Source of the DNA: Cyclobacteriaceae bacterium
GTDB lineage: Bacteria > Bacteroidota > Bacteroidia > Cytophagales > Cyclobacteriaceae
NCBI GenBank assembly: GCA_028281285.1
Contig: JANQKF010000013.1
Coordinates: 310,001-374,000, forward strand
Direction: 5' to 3'
Length of the DNA stretch: 64,000 nt
Part shown: one piece after another, positions 52,528 to 60,235 of the stretch
How positions within the stretch are numbered: position 1 is the stretch's first letter
Layout of the letters: each line of letters opens with the position of its first letter
Notes under the pieces: model-generated
Seen by the model: the letters and a program-made list of their open reading frames with translations, nothing else
What the model was told of the DNA's origin: nothing
Databases searched by the model: none
Position numbers and translations under genes: made by a program

Positions 52528-53628
52528 ATGCAAATTGAAAGGTTGGAAAACTGGGTTGATGGCCACAAAAAACCGCTGATTATATCTGGGCCGTGTAGTG
52601 TAGAAAGTAAGGGGCAATTCTTCTCTTCAATTGAACAATTGGATTTATCGAAAATTGATTTCATACGGGGGGGCATTTGGAAGCCTCGTACACGGCCGGG
52701 AAGCTTTGAAGGAATTGGCAAGGAAGGCCTTACTTTGATGAAAGCCGCAAAGAAAGAATTCGGAATCAAGGTTTGTACCGAAGTTGCTTCTGCTGAGCAT
52801 GTAGAAGATGCAATTGAAGCAGGCATAGACCTCCTATGGATTGGGGCGAGAACCACAGTGAGTCCATTTAATGTTCAAGAAATTGCTGGAGCATTAAAAG
52901 GAGTGGACATCCCCGTCTTTGTCAAAAATCCTGTGAATCCGGATTTAAGTCTCTGGAAGGGAGCATTGGAACGCCTCTCTAAAGCCGGAATTACGAAACT
53001 CGGAGCGATTCATCGAGGGTTTGATTCACTTCAAAAAACAAAGTTCAGGAATGTGCCTCTTTGGCAAGTTCCGATAGAACTAAAAAGTGAATTTCCTGAT
53101 TTACCTCTCATCTGTGATCCTAGTCATATTGGAGGCAAGAGAGCTTTGATTCATGACATAGCACAAAAAGCCTTGGATTTGAATTATGATGGATTGATGA
53201 TTGAAAGCCATATTAATCCTGCAAAGGCGCTAAGTGATCCAAAACAGCAGCTTGAGCCAAAATCTTTAAATGAATTACTGGAGGTCCTCGAACCGCGTGA
53301 CGCCACTAAGACTGACCGCGTCTTTATCAACCATTTGGAAATAATAAGAGAACAAATTGATCAGGCTGATCGTGAAATACTTGAAGCCATTGCTACCCGC
53401 ATGAATTTGGTGGAGAAAATTGGCGAATACAAGAAAGAGAATAATGTTGCCATTTTTCAGTTAAGTAGATGGAAAGAGATATTCACGACCAGACCGGAAT
53501 GGGCTAGGTCGCTGAATCTTGATCCTGAATTTATAAAGGAACTCTATCGTTTTATTCATCAACAATCGGTTCAAAAGCAGACTGGTATATACAAAGAAGG
53601 AGACAAAGAAACAGATCTAAAAGAATGA
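52528..53628 (+). CDS. DAHP synthase-chorismate mutase fusion, isozyme 1
   Basis: The 366-residue protein joins a KDO8P-like (type I-beta) DAHP synthase (about 1-262) to an AroQ chorismate mutase (about 272-355). DAHP synthase motifs: 'ISGPCSVES', 'GGIWKPRTRPGSFEGIG', 'LLWIGARTTVSPF', 'FVKNPVNPD', 'GAIHRGFDS' and 'ICDPSHIGGKR'. The mutase half keeps the catalytic Arg in 'IIREQID', Arg in 'ATRMNL', Lys in 'GEYKK', Arg in 'LSRWKE' and Gln in 'QSVQKQ'. It makes both the first shikimate intermediate and prephenate. A close paralog is at 54379, and the prephenate dehydratase-like gene follows with a 4-base overlap (ATGA). No leader peptide precedes this copy. Confidence 0.93.
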   Translation: MQIERLENWVDGHKKPLIISGPCSVESKGQFFSSIEQLDLSKIDFIRGGIWKPRTRPGSFEGIGKEGLTLMKAAKKEFGIKVCTEVASAEHVEDAIEAGIDLLWIGARTTVSPFNVQEIAGALKGVDIPVFVKNPVNPDLSLWKGALERLSKAGITKLGAIHRGFDSLQKTKFRNVPLWQVPIELKSEFPDLPLICDPSHIGGKRALIHDIAQKALDLNYDGLMIESHINPAKALSDPKQQLEPKSLNELLEVLEPRDATKTDRVFINHLEIIREQIDQADREILEAIATRMNLVEKIGEYKKENNVAIFQLSRWKEIFTTRPEWARSLNLDPEFIKELYRFIHQQSVQKQTGIYKEGDKETDLKE

Positions 53629-54164
53629 CCAAACTAGGCATACTCGGACCACGACACACCTTTCACGACATAGCACGGTCTAAATTCTTGCCAAATGACC
53701 AATACGTTTTGTATTCTTCCTTCGAAGAAATCTTTCAGGCTTTAAAAAAGGGCCAAATAAAAAGAGCTTTAGTCGCCATAAGGAATAGTACTTCAGGAAT
53801 GGTTGCAAACAATTTAGACCGAATCAAAAAAGAAGGATTCAAGTTGATTGACCAATACGAATTACCGGTCAATTTGTGTTTGGGGAGCAAGGGGATGATG
53901 AAGCTTGAAAAAATCAAAAAGATTTACTCTCATCCGATGGCTATCAAAGAAACTCAGGGTTATTTTTCCAAGTATAGCCATATCACCTTTGTCGCTAGTT
54001 CAAGTACTGCAGGCGCGATTGATGAATTGCAACAAAACGTAAAAGAGCATGCTGCTGTGATCTCGAGTCGTGAGGCGATTGAAGAGAACAATCTCCAATT
54101 GATCTCAGAAAATATTGAGGATCACCCTGATAATTCCACCACCTTTTCATTAATCGAGGTCTAA
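53625..54164 (+). CDS. short prephenate dehydratase-like protein without ACT domain
   Basis: The 179-residue protein matches the catalytic part of prephenate dehydratase but lacks the C-terminal ACT regulatory domain, and several active-site motifs are altered. The family's G-P-x-G-T-F reads GPRHTF (8-13), the E-N-S-x-x-G motif reads R-N-S-T-S-G (53-58), and the T-R-F motif reads T172-T-F174. Bacterial relatives without ACT and with lost T-R-F include prephenate decarboxylases such as BacA, so either dehydration to phenylpyruvate or another prephenate reaction is possible. It is coupled to isozyme 1 (ATGA), and its end is followed by the aromatic attenuator. Confidence 0.75.
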   Translation: MTKLGILGPRHTFHDIARSKFLPNDQYVLYSSFEEIFQALKKGQIKRALVAIRNSTSGMVANNLDRIKKEGFKLIDQYELPVNLCLGSKGMMKLEKIKKIYSHPMAIKETQGYFSKYSHITFVASSSTAGAIDELQQNVKEHAAVISSREAIEENNLQLISENIEDHPDNSTTFSLIEV

Positions 54165-54190
54165 TTCTGCACAAAAACATCCACATATTT

Positions 54191-54219
54191 TTGACTTTTA
54201 AATAAGATGCCTATGTTTA
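54191..54219 (+). promoter_or_regulatory. probable promoter of the attenuated aro operon
   Basis: TTG (54191-54193), an 18-base spacer and TATGTTTA (54212-54219) fit the Bacteroidota consensus but for the last base. The box ends seven bases before the leader-peptide ATG at 54227, so the leader would have almost no 5' untranslated region. Confidence 0.45.
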
Positions 54220-54226
54220 GACCATA

Positions 54227-54301
54227 ATGAGAGCACAAAGACGATTCTATTACTTCTTTTACTTTAGCTGGAGAGATAAAGTCGGATCAGTGCTTGCCTA
54301 A
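54227..54301 (+). CDS. aromatic leader peptide (attenuator)
   Basis: A 24-codon frame from ATG 54227 to TAA 54301 reads M-R-A-Q-R-R-F-Y-Y-F-F-Y-F-S-W-R-D-K-V-G-S-V-L-A. Codons 7-15 (54245-54271) hold eight aromatic codons in nine (Phe 4, Tyr 3, Trp 1). It sits after a promoter-like element and 28 bases before a strong terminator hairpin, upstream of DAHP synthase-chorismate mutase, aroB and aroA. A ribosome short of charged Phe, Tyr or Trp tRNA would stall on these codons. Its last codons (GGATCAGTGCTT, 54284-54295) can pair with the 5' arm of the terminator and would be covered by a ribosome that reaches the stop codon. The reading is by eye. Confidence 0.8.
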   Translation: MRAQRRFYYFFYFSWRDKVGSVLA

Positions 54302-54328
54302 ATAGAAAAAGATAAACTGAAATAAATG

Positions 54329-54359
54329 AAGCCTGGTTCGACAAGAGCCGGGCTTTTTT
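54329..54359 (+). terminator. attenuator terminator before DAHP synthase isozyme 2
   Basis: AAGCCTGGTTC (54329-54339) pairs with GAGCCGGGCTT (54345-54355), an 11-bp stem with two G-U pairs and a GACAA loop, followed by further T to 54359. The competing pair joins 54329-54339 to 54284-54295 in the leader peptide frame (11 pairs, three of them G-U or U-G, with one bulged T at 54291). The two structures exclude each other. The gene start at 54379 lies 20 bases beyond. Confidence 0.85.
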
Positions 54360-54378
54360 GTTACCTAAAACTAAAACG

Positions 54379-55473
54379 ATGGAAGTCACAGATATTGAAG
54401 ATTGGGGACTAGGACTTGAAAAAAACCTACTAATTGCGGGACCCTGCAGTGCAGAAAGTCCCGAGCAAATTGAAGAAATCGCAAAAGGGTTGAGAGGAAG
54501 TCCGACACAACTTTTTCGAGCAGGAGTATGGAAGCCAAGAACCCGACCAGGTTCGTTTGAAGGAAAGGGAACGGAAGCTCTGGGTTGGATGGAGATTGCC
54601 AGGGAACAGCTAGGAATACCGATTACGGTAGAAGTGGCCAATGCTGATCATGTAGAGCAAGCCTTAAAAGCCGGTATTGAAGTGCTTTGGATAGGTGCCA
54701 GAACCACTGTGAATCCTTTCTCGGTTCAGGAGATTAGTGAAGCTTTGAGAGGTGTTGATATACCAGTGATGGTCAAGAACCCCATCAACCCCGATTTGCA
54801 GCTATGGATTGGTGCTTTAGAGCGACTTGAGAAGGTGGGAATACACAAACTCGCAGCGATTCATCGCGGATTCTCCGACCCTTATGAAAAACGATATCGT
54901 AATAAGCCCGAATGGAGCCTACCTATACATTTAAAGCGAATGATCCCCGGGATTTCTGTAATATGCGATCCCAGTCATATATGTGGTACACGAGAAATAG
55001 TTGCGTCAGTGTCTCAACGCGCCATAAACTTCGGTTTGGATGGATTGATGATTGAAACACATCATGAACCTGATAATGCCCTTAGTGATTCCAAGCAGCA
55101 AATTACTCCTGAAACATTAAAGATCATCTATGAGAACCTAGCGTTCAGAGATACTATTGACGAGCACCCGGAGGTAATATCGGAACTCGATAAATTCCGT
55201 CATAAGATCGACCTCCTGGACAGCCAATTATTGGAGCTGCTGGCCGAACGTTTCGATGTAATTCAGCATATTGGCGAATACAAACGCGAGCATAATTTAG
55301 CCGTATATCAACCCGACAGATGGCAAAGTGTTATGGAGTCCAGAATCAAAGCCGGAGTGAATAAAAACCTGACCGAAAAATTCATGAAAAATCTTTTATT
55401 TGCTATTCATGAAGAATCCGTGAAAAAGCAGGAGGCTCAACTAAAAGAAGCAGCTACAGTTCAAAAATCATGA
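54379..55473 (+). CDS. DAHP synthase-chorismate mutase fusion, isozyme 2 (attenuated)
   Basis: The 364-residue protein is a full paralog of the one at 52528: 'IAGPCSAESPEQIEEIAKGL', 'AGVWKPRTRPGSFEGKG', 'LWIGARTTVNPF', 'MVKNPINPD', 'AAIHRGFSD', 'ICDPSHICGTRE', then a chorismate mutase half with 'FRHKIDLLDSQLLELLAERFDVIQHIGEYKRE', 'YQPDRWQSV' and 'EESVKKQ'. It keeps the catalytic residues in both parts. The frame extends to a TTG at 54358, but that codon lies in the T tract of the terminator, so the ATG at 54379 is the start. It is the first gene of a coupled run with aroB (ATGA overlap) and aroA, all under the aromatic leader. Confidence 0.93.
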   Translation: MEVTDIEDWGLGLEKNLLIAGPCSAESPEQIEEIAKGLRGSPTQLFRAGVWKPRTRPGSFEGKGTEALGWMEIAREQLGIPITVEVANADHVEQALKAGIEVLWIGARTTVNPFSVQEISEALRGVDIPVMVKNPINPDLQLWIGALERLEKVGIHKLAAIHRGFSDPYEKRYRNKPEWSLPIHLKRMIPGISVICDPSHICGTREIVASVSQRAINFGLDGLMIETHHEPDNALSDSKQQITPETLKIIYENLAFRDTIDEHPEVISELDKFRHKIDLLDSQLLELLAERFDVIQHIGEYKREHNLAVYQPDRWQSVMESRIKAGVNKNLTEKFMKNLLFAIHEESVKKQEAQLKEAATVQKS

Positions 55474-56504
55474 GCAAAATTGTCATCGATCAAATAGAGA
55501 ACTCTTTGCCAGATTATTTCGAAGGACTGACATTCTCGAAGTTAGCGGTCCTGGTCGATGAGAATACACGAAGGGATTGTCTCCCAATCATCTCTGAGTT
55601 GATTCCAATCGACCTGATCATTGAAATCGCAAGTGGTGAAGCCAATAAAACCCTCACCACCTGCTCCAGAATCTGGCAGGCACTCACTGATGCGGAGTTT
55701 GATCGACATAGCATTTTGATTAATCTCGGTGGAGGAGTAATAGGCGATATGGGAGGTTTCTGTGCTTCTACCTATAAAAGGGGGATAAGCTTCATCAATA
55801 TCCCAACCACTCTATTGGCTTCTGTTGATGCCAGTGTAGGTGGAAAGTTAGGAATTGATTTTAATGGATTTAAGAATCACATAGGTCTATTCAGAGAGCC
55901 TGAAGCAGTTTTAGTGGATGACATATTCCTCCAAACATTACCTAAGGAGGAATTAAGATCAGGTTTCGCGGAAGTACTCAAACATGGACTCATCGCTGAT
56001 ATCGATTATTTCAAGCAGGTATCCAGTCAGGGGTTAGATCATGAGAATTGGAAGCCAATAATTGCTCATTCCATACATATCAAGAATGAGGTAGTCAAAA
56101 GCGATCCAAGTGAGGCAGGACTTAGAAAAGTATTGAACTTCGGACATACCGTAGGGCACGCTTTGGAGAGCCATTTTCTAGGAACCTCTAATCATCTACT
56201 CCATGGTGAGGCAATCGCAATTGGAATGATCTGCGAGGCTTACCTCTCCCTGAAAATGCTCGGGCTTTCAAAACACAATCTTGATGAAATCACATCCTCA
56301 CTGGTAAGTAATTTTGGCAAGGTTAAAATCAATAGGAAAGAACTTCCTGACATTGTAAAGCATACTTATCAAGACAAGAAAAATCTGAATGGGAATCTCA
56401 ACTTTTCATTGCTCAAATCGATTGGAGAGGCGACTTTTGACATTCAGGTGAATGAAAATGATGTAATTGATTCGCTGTTTTATTACCTTCAAATAGCCGA
56501 CTAG
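55470..56504 (+). CDS. aroB: 3-dehydroquinate synthase
   Basis: The 344-residue enzyme converts DAHP to 3-dehydroquinate, step two of the shikimate pathway. NAD-binding 'NLGGGVIGDMGGFCASTYKRGISFINIPTTLLASVDASVGGKLGIDF' is intact, and the metal site appears as Glu in 'RSGFAEVLKHGLI', His in 'FGHTVGHALESHF' and His in 'LLHGEAIAIGM'. Length is close to the family norm (about 350). It overlaps isozyme 2 by four bases (ATGA) and precedes aroA by two bases, so all three should be made together. Confidence 0.94.
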   Translation: MSKIVIDQIENSLPDYFEGLTFSKLAVLVDENTRRDCLPIISELIPIDLIIEIASGEANKTLTTCSRIWQALTDAEFDRHSILINLGGGVIGDMGGFCASTYKRGISFINIPTTLLASVDASVGGKLGIDFNGFKNHIGLFREPEAVLVDDIFLQTLPKEELRSGFAEVLKHGLIADIDYFKQVSSQGLDHENWKPIIAHSIHIKNEVVKSDPSEAGLRKVLNFGHTVGHALESHFLGTSNHLLHGEAIAIGMICEAYLSLKMLGLSKHNLDEITSSLVSNFGKVKINRKELPDIVKHTYQDKKNLNGNLNFSLLKSIGEATFDIQVNENDVIDSLFYYLQIAD

Positions 56505-56506
56505 GA

Positions 56507-57727
56507 TTGGAAGTTAAACACTTAGCATATAGCCCAAGATTAGCTGAGACAAGCATCAACCTCCCAGCTTCCAAAAGTGAGAGCAATCGTGCTTTAATCA
56601 TCAATGCCTTAGCTGGTCAGGAATCAACCATTTCCAACCTTTCCGAAGCTCGCGATACCCAGACTATGACCAGACTTCTTCAAAGTAAAGATGAAGAACT
56701 GGATGTTATTGATGCTGGAACAACCATGAGATTTCTCGCAGCCTATTTTGCCGTGGGAGATGATAAAAAAGTGCTTACAGGAACTCAGCGGATGCAGGAA
56801 CGACCAATTGATATTTTAGTAAAGGCACTAAATAAAATTGGAGCAAGAATTACCTACGAAAACAACCCTGGATTTCCTCCGATCAAGATCAAGCCATTTA
56901 AACGTCAACTAAAAAACGAGATCAAAGTCAGAGGTGATCAAAGCAGTCAGTTTATTTCAGCACTTTTAATGATAGCCCCAGTGCTTCCTGAAGGACTAAC
57001 CGTGAAGATTAAAGGTCCGCTAGGCAGTAAACCCTACATCCAAATGACATTAGATATGATGTCGGTGTTTGGAATTGACTATGACTGGACAGGTGAGTTG
57101 ATTACTGTTGCCCATCAAGATTATCAACCATACCCTTTTAAAGTGGAATCTGATTGGTCAGGAGCCAGCTACTGGTACAGTCTGGTTGCCTTAGCCGAGA
57201 GTGCCAACATCAAGTTACTGGGACTCAGGCAGAAGTCGATTCAAGGGGATGTGGCAATTGTCAGCATCATGAACCAGTTGGGGGTAATGAGCACATTTGA
57301 GGAAGACGGTGTCGTTTTAGGCAAAATTCCACACCGCGATCATTTTGAATATGATTTCACCGATTGTCCTGATCTAGCACAAACTGTCGCTGTTACTTGT
57401 GCTGCAAAGCATATTACCTGCCATATGACTGGATTGGAAAGTCTGAGAATAAAAGAAACTGATCGAATCAAGGCTCTAAAAAGGGAATTGAAAAAACTAG
57501 GAGCCAAATTCAAGGAAATTGAGCCGGGAGTTTGGGAAGTGAAGTCGAAGTTTGATGCAGGTGCCAATGAAATCTCCATCGATACCTATGACGATCATCG
57601 AATGGCTATGGCCTTTGCTCCTCTCGCAACCATGCAGAGTTTAACTATCCAAAACCCAAGTGTTGTCGTTAAATCATATCCGAATTTTTGGAATGATCTT
57701 GCGAAAGCCGGGATTTCACAATCATAG
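56507..57727 (+). CDS. aroA: 3-phosphoshikimate 1-carboxyvinyltransferase (EPSP synthase)
   Basis: The 406-residue enzyme adds phosphoenolpyruvate to shikimate-3-phosphate. It has 'LPASKSESNRALIINALAG' near residue 19, 'VIDAGTTMRFLAAYFAVG' near 70, 'TGTQRMQERPIDILVKALNKIGA', 'GDQSSQFISALLMIAPVLPEG', 'DCPDLAQTVAVTCAAKHITCHMTGLESLRIKETDRIKALKREL' and 'YDDHRMAMAFAPLA'. The start is a TTG two bases after the aroB stop, and the conserved N-terminus begins soon after. It is shorter than the E. coli enzyme (427). Genes aroK, aroE, aroQ and aroC are not in the window. Confidence 0.94.
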   Translation: MEVKHLAYSPRLAETSINLPASKSESNRALIINALAGQESTISNLSEARDTQTMTRLLQSKDEELDVIDAGTTMRFLAAYFAVGDDKKVLTGTQRMQERPIDILVKALNKIGARITYENNPGFPPIKIKPFKRQLKNEIKVRGDQSSQFISALLMIAPVLPEGLTVKIKGPLGSKPYIQMTLDMMSVFGIDYDWTGELITVAHQDYQPYPFKVESDWSGASYWYSLVALAESANIKLLGLRQKSIQGDVAIVSIMNQLGVMSTFEEDGVVLGKIPHRDHFEYDFTDCPDLAQTVAVTCAAKHITCHMTGLESLRIKETDRIKALKRELKKLGAKFKEIEPGVWEVKSKFDAGANEISIDTYDDHRMAMAFAPLATMQSLTIQNPSVVVKSYPNFWNDLAKAGISQS

Positions 57728-57790
57728 AAAAGTGAAAATGGAATCTTTCATCATCCACTTGGGTTAATGTCATTGCGAAGACATTTTTAA

Positions 57791-59539
57791 ATGGCAAAAT
57801 CAAAGTTATCCAATATTACCGTAGGCCAGGTTTTCAAAACCATTATTTGGCCCAAACGTGGCCTACTACTCCTTGGTTTAGTGCTTATCTTATTAAGAAG
57901 TGGTGCTAGTGTTGTTCTACCAAAAGCTACACAATACTTATTAGATGATGTGGTAATCAACAAGGACATGTATATGCTCAAGGTAGTGGTGGCGGTCATC
58001 GTAGGAGCCATCATTGTCCAGGCTTCAACCTCCTTTGCTTTGACTCGAATTTTGAGTGTCCAAGCGCAAAAACTCATTGCTCAACTAAGGGTTCAGGTTC
58101 AAAAGAAGATACTTTCACTCCCGATAAATTACTTCGACAGCACCAAATCAGGTGCCCTTGTTTCAAGAATCATGACAGATGTTGAAGGAGTGAGAAATCT
58201 TGTCGGGACCGGTTTTGTCCAATTGATTGGAGGAACAATCACAGCAATTTTTGTTTTGTTTCTGCTTATAGATATGAATGCAAAGCTCACTGCTTTCATT
58301 TTCGTTCCTGTTGTGGTCTTCGGCTTGATCGCCATGCGTGCCTTTGGATATCTGAGACCTATTTTTCGAAAGCGTGGAAAACTCAATGCTGAAGTTACGG
58401 GTAGATTAACCGAAACTTTGAATGGGATTCGAGTAATTAAAGGGTTTGGTGCAGAGTTGCAGGAAATCGTCACATTCGAAAGGGGGGTTGATGAACTCTA
58501 TCAAAACGTGAAAAAGACTTTGACTGCAACCGCTCTCGTTCAGAGTTCTGCTACATTTCTTCTTGCCGGTGTGGCCAGTACCGGGATACTCGGCATTGGA
58601 GGCTATTTCATTATAGAAGATCAAATGTCGAGCGGTCAGCTTGTCGCATTTATTGGGTTACTGGCAGTGCTCATTGCACCAATCGTACAGATGTCTAATA
58701 TTGGCAGTCAAATCACCGAAGCCTTTGCGGGTCTTGACAGGACGGAGGAAATCATGATGACCAAGGCGGAAGACGAAGACGAAAATAGAACGGTTACCAT
58801 TGATAAAACTCATGGAGACATTGTATTCAATGAGGTCACTTTTGCCTACGATGAAGGTGTGGATGTGCTTAAGAAAATCAGCTTCAAGGCTCCTCCGGGT
58901 AGTGTTACTGCCCTTGTAGGTTCCTCAGGCTCAGGTAAATCCACCATAGCCGGTTTGGCAGCCACATTCCTAAAACCCATAGAGGGTCAAATAACCCTTG
59001 ATGGAATTGACTTGTCAACAGTCAACCTGAAAAGCTATCGCAGAAACTTGGGAGTAGTTCTTCAAGATGATTTCCTTTTTGAGGGTACGATCAGAGAAAA
59101 TATTCTTTTCCCAAGACCGGAATCAACCGATGAAGAATTAAAGATCGCTGTGGATGCGGCTTATGTAAGTGAATTTACAGATCGTTTCGAAGATGGGCTG
59201 GATACACTCATTGGCGAACGCGGGGTAAAACTTTCAGGCGGACAACGGCAGCGGATAGCTATTGCTCGGGCTATCTTGGCCAATCCTAAAATTCTCATTC
59301 TTGATGAGGCTACTTCCAACTTAGACACGGAAAGTGAAACTTTCATCCAGCGCAGTTTGGCAGAATTGATGAAAGGCCGTACTACTTTTGTGATCGCCCA
59401 CCGACTCAGTACCATCCGGCAAGCCGACCAAATCCTTGTAATTGAAGAAGGTGAAATTGCTGAAAGGGGCACCCATGACGAACTCATTCAAAAAGAAGGA
59501 AGGTACTATCAACTCTATACATATCAGGCCAGAATTTAG
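57791..59539 (+). CDS. ABC exporter with fused permease and ATPase, MsbA-like
   Basis: The 582-residue half-transporter has six membrane spans in residues about 20-310 and an ATPase domain in about 345-582. Walker A GSSGSGKST is at 377-385, the signature LSGGQ at 481-485, Walker B ILILDE at 501-506 and the H-loop at H537. It fits the type IV exporter group (MsbA, multidrug or lipid exporters), and forms a homodimer or heterodimer. No partner half-transporter is adjacent. In Bacteroidota such a gene is a candidate lipid A-core flippase, but a drug exporter cannot be excluded. Confidence 0.92.
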   Translation: MAKSKLSNITVGQVFKTIIWPKRGLLLLGLVLILLRSGASVVLPKATQYLLDDVVINKDMYMLKVVVAVIVGAIIVQASTSFALTRILSVQAQKLIAQLRVQVQKKILSLPINYFDSTKSGALVSRIMTDVEGVRNLVGTGFVQLIGGTITAIFVLFLLIDMNAKLTAFIFVPVVVFGLIAMRAFGYLRPIFRKRGKLNAEVTGRLTETLNGIRVIKGFGAELQEIVTFERGVDELYQNVKKTLTATALVQSSATFLLAGVASTGILGIGGYFIIEDQMSSGQLVAFIGLLAVLIAPIVQMSNIGSQITEAFAGLDRTEEIMMTKAEDEDENRTVTIDKTHGDIVFNEVTFAYDEGVDVLKKISFKAPPGSVTALVGSSGSGKSTIAGLAATFLKPIEGQITLDGIDLSTVNLKSYRRNLGVVLQDDFLFEGTIRENILFPRPESTDEELKIAVDAAYVSEFTDRFEDGLDTLIGERGVKLSGGQRQRIAIARAILANPKILILDEATSNLDTESETFIQRSLAELMKGRTTFVIAHRLSTIRQADQILVIEEGEIAERGTHDELIQKEGRYYQLYTYQARI

Positions 59540-59677
59540 GCCAGGTTTTGACCTTATCAATTAGGTCGGTATTTCCATTTTTTTTGCTTTTTGCATCAGG
59601 CGAATTAGCAAAAACAGCTAAACACGGGCCATATGCATACATTTTTTCGCATCTAAAAAACTTTTTATGAATATATG

Positions 59678-59708
59678 TTGAATTTTTCATATTAAGTATC
59701 TACCTTAG
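59678..59708 (+). promoter_or_regulatory. probable promoter of the gene at 59729
   Basis: TTG (59678-59680), a 20-base spacer and TACCTTAG (59701-59708) match the Bacteroidota consensus but for one base. The box ends 20 bases before the ATG. The rest of the AT-rich gap 59540-59677 holds only a weak TTTTTGC/GCAAAAA hairpin near 59588-59614. Confidence 0.4.
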
Positions 59709-59728
59709 TATTCCCTTATAACCTAAAC

Positions 59729-60235
59729 ATGAGAACGATTACCGGTCGGTTCCCTATGCTATGCATAGGCCTGACGACTATACTCCTTCTGAGTTCTGCC
59801 TTTCGGCCTAAAGGAAGTGCAGACCTACTACTCACAGAAGCCAATACGGAAGATTGGAGGGTAGTGCATTTCACCATGCCTACCGCCAATGATTCCGTGG
59901 TCTCTCTTAAGAAAAAACGTTACGATATCATTTTTGACAACAAGTCGGAATTCGACTTGCAAGTGGCCATTCGCTATAAAGAGTATAGTGGTGAGTGGAC
60001 CACCGATGCCTGGATTACACTCAAACCAGGTGAAAAGAAACTAATGGGTTCTTCAGACGAAACAACCTACTACTACTATGCTAAAGCCAAGTCCAAATGG
60101 CGAAAAATAGCCTGGGATGGCAAGCACAAATTTAAGGTGGGTGATAAATCTCTAAACAAGGTACGCTTTCGCAAACAAGATATTTGGGAGTGTTACCATT
60201 CGGAAATGTGTAACACGTTTGCGGTGTTTAGGTAA
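59729..60235 (+). CDS. exported protein of unknown function
   Basis: The 168-residue protein has a signal peptide (hydrophobic stretch 'MLCIGLTTILLLSSAF', about 10-25). The mature part is mostly beta-strand, with Tyr- and Trp-rich segments ('YKEYSGEWTTDAWITLKPGEKKLMGSSDETTYYYYAKAKSKWRKIAWDGKHKFKVGDKSL') and two cysteines near the end (E-C-Y-H-S-E-M-C). I do not recognise the family. It has its own promoter-like element and terminator, so it is a single-gene unit between the exporter and the convergent minus-strand run. Confidence 0.6.
   Translation: MRTITGRFPMLCIGLTTILLLSSAFRPKGSADLLLTEANTEDWRVVHFTMPTANDSVVSLKKKRYDIIFDNKSEFDLQVAIRYKEYSGEWTTDAWITLKPGEKKLMGSSDETTYYYYAKAKSKWRKIAWDGKHKFKVGDKSLNKVRFRKQDIWECYHSEMCNTFAVFR

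Noticed and set aside
29790-54164. A bacilysin-like pathway combining the ATP-grasp ligases with the prephenate dehydratase-like gene.
   Set aside because: The genes are over 20 kb apart with unrelated genes between, and no other bacilysin-type genes are seen.
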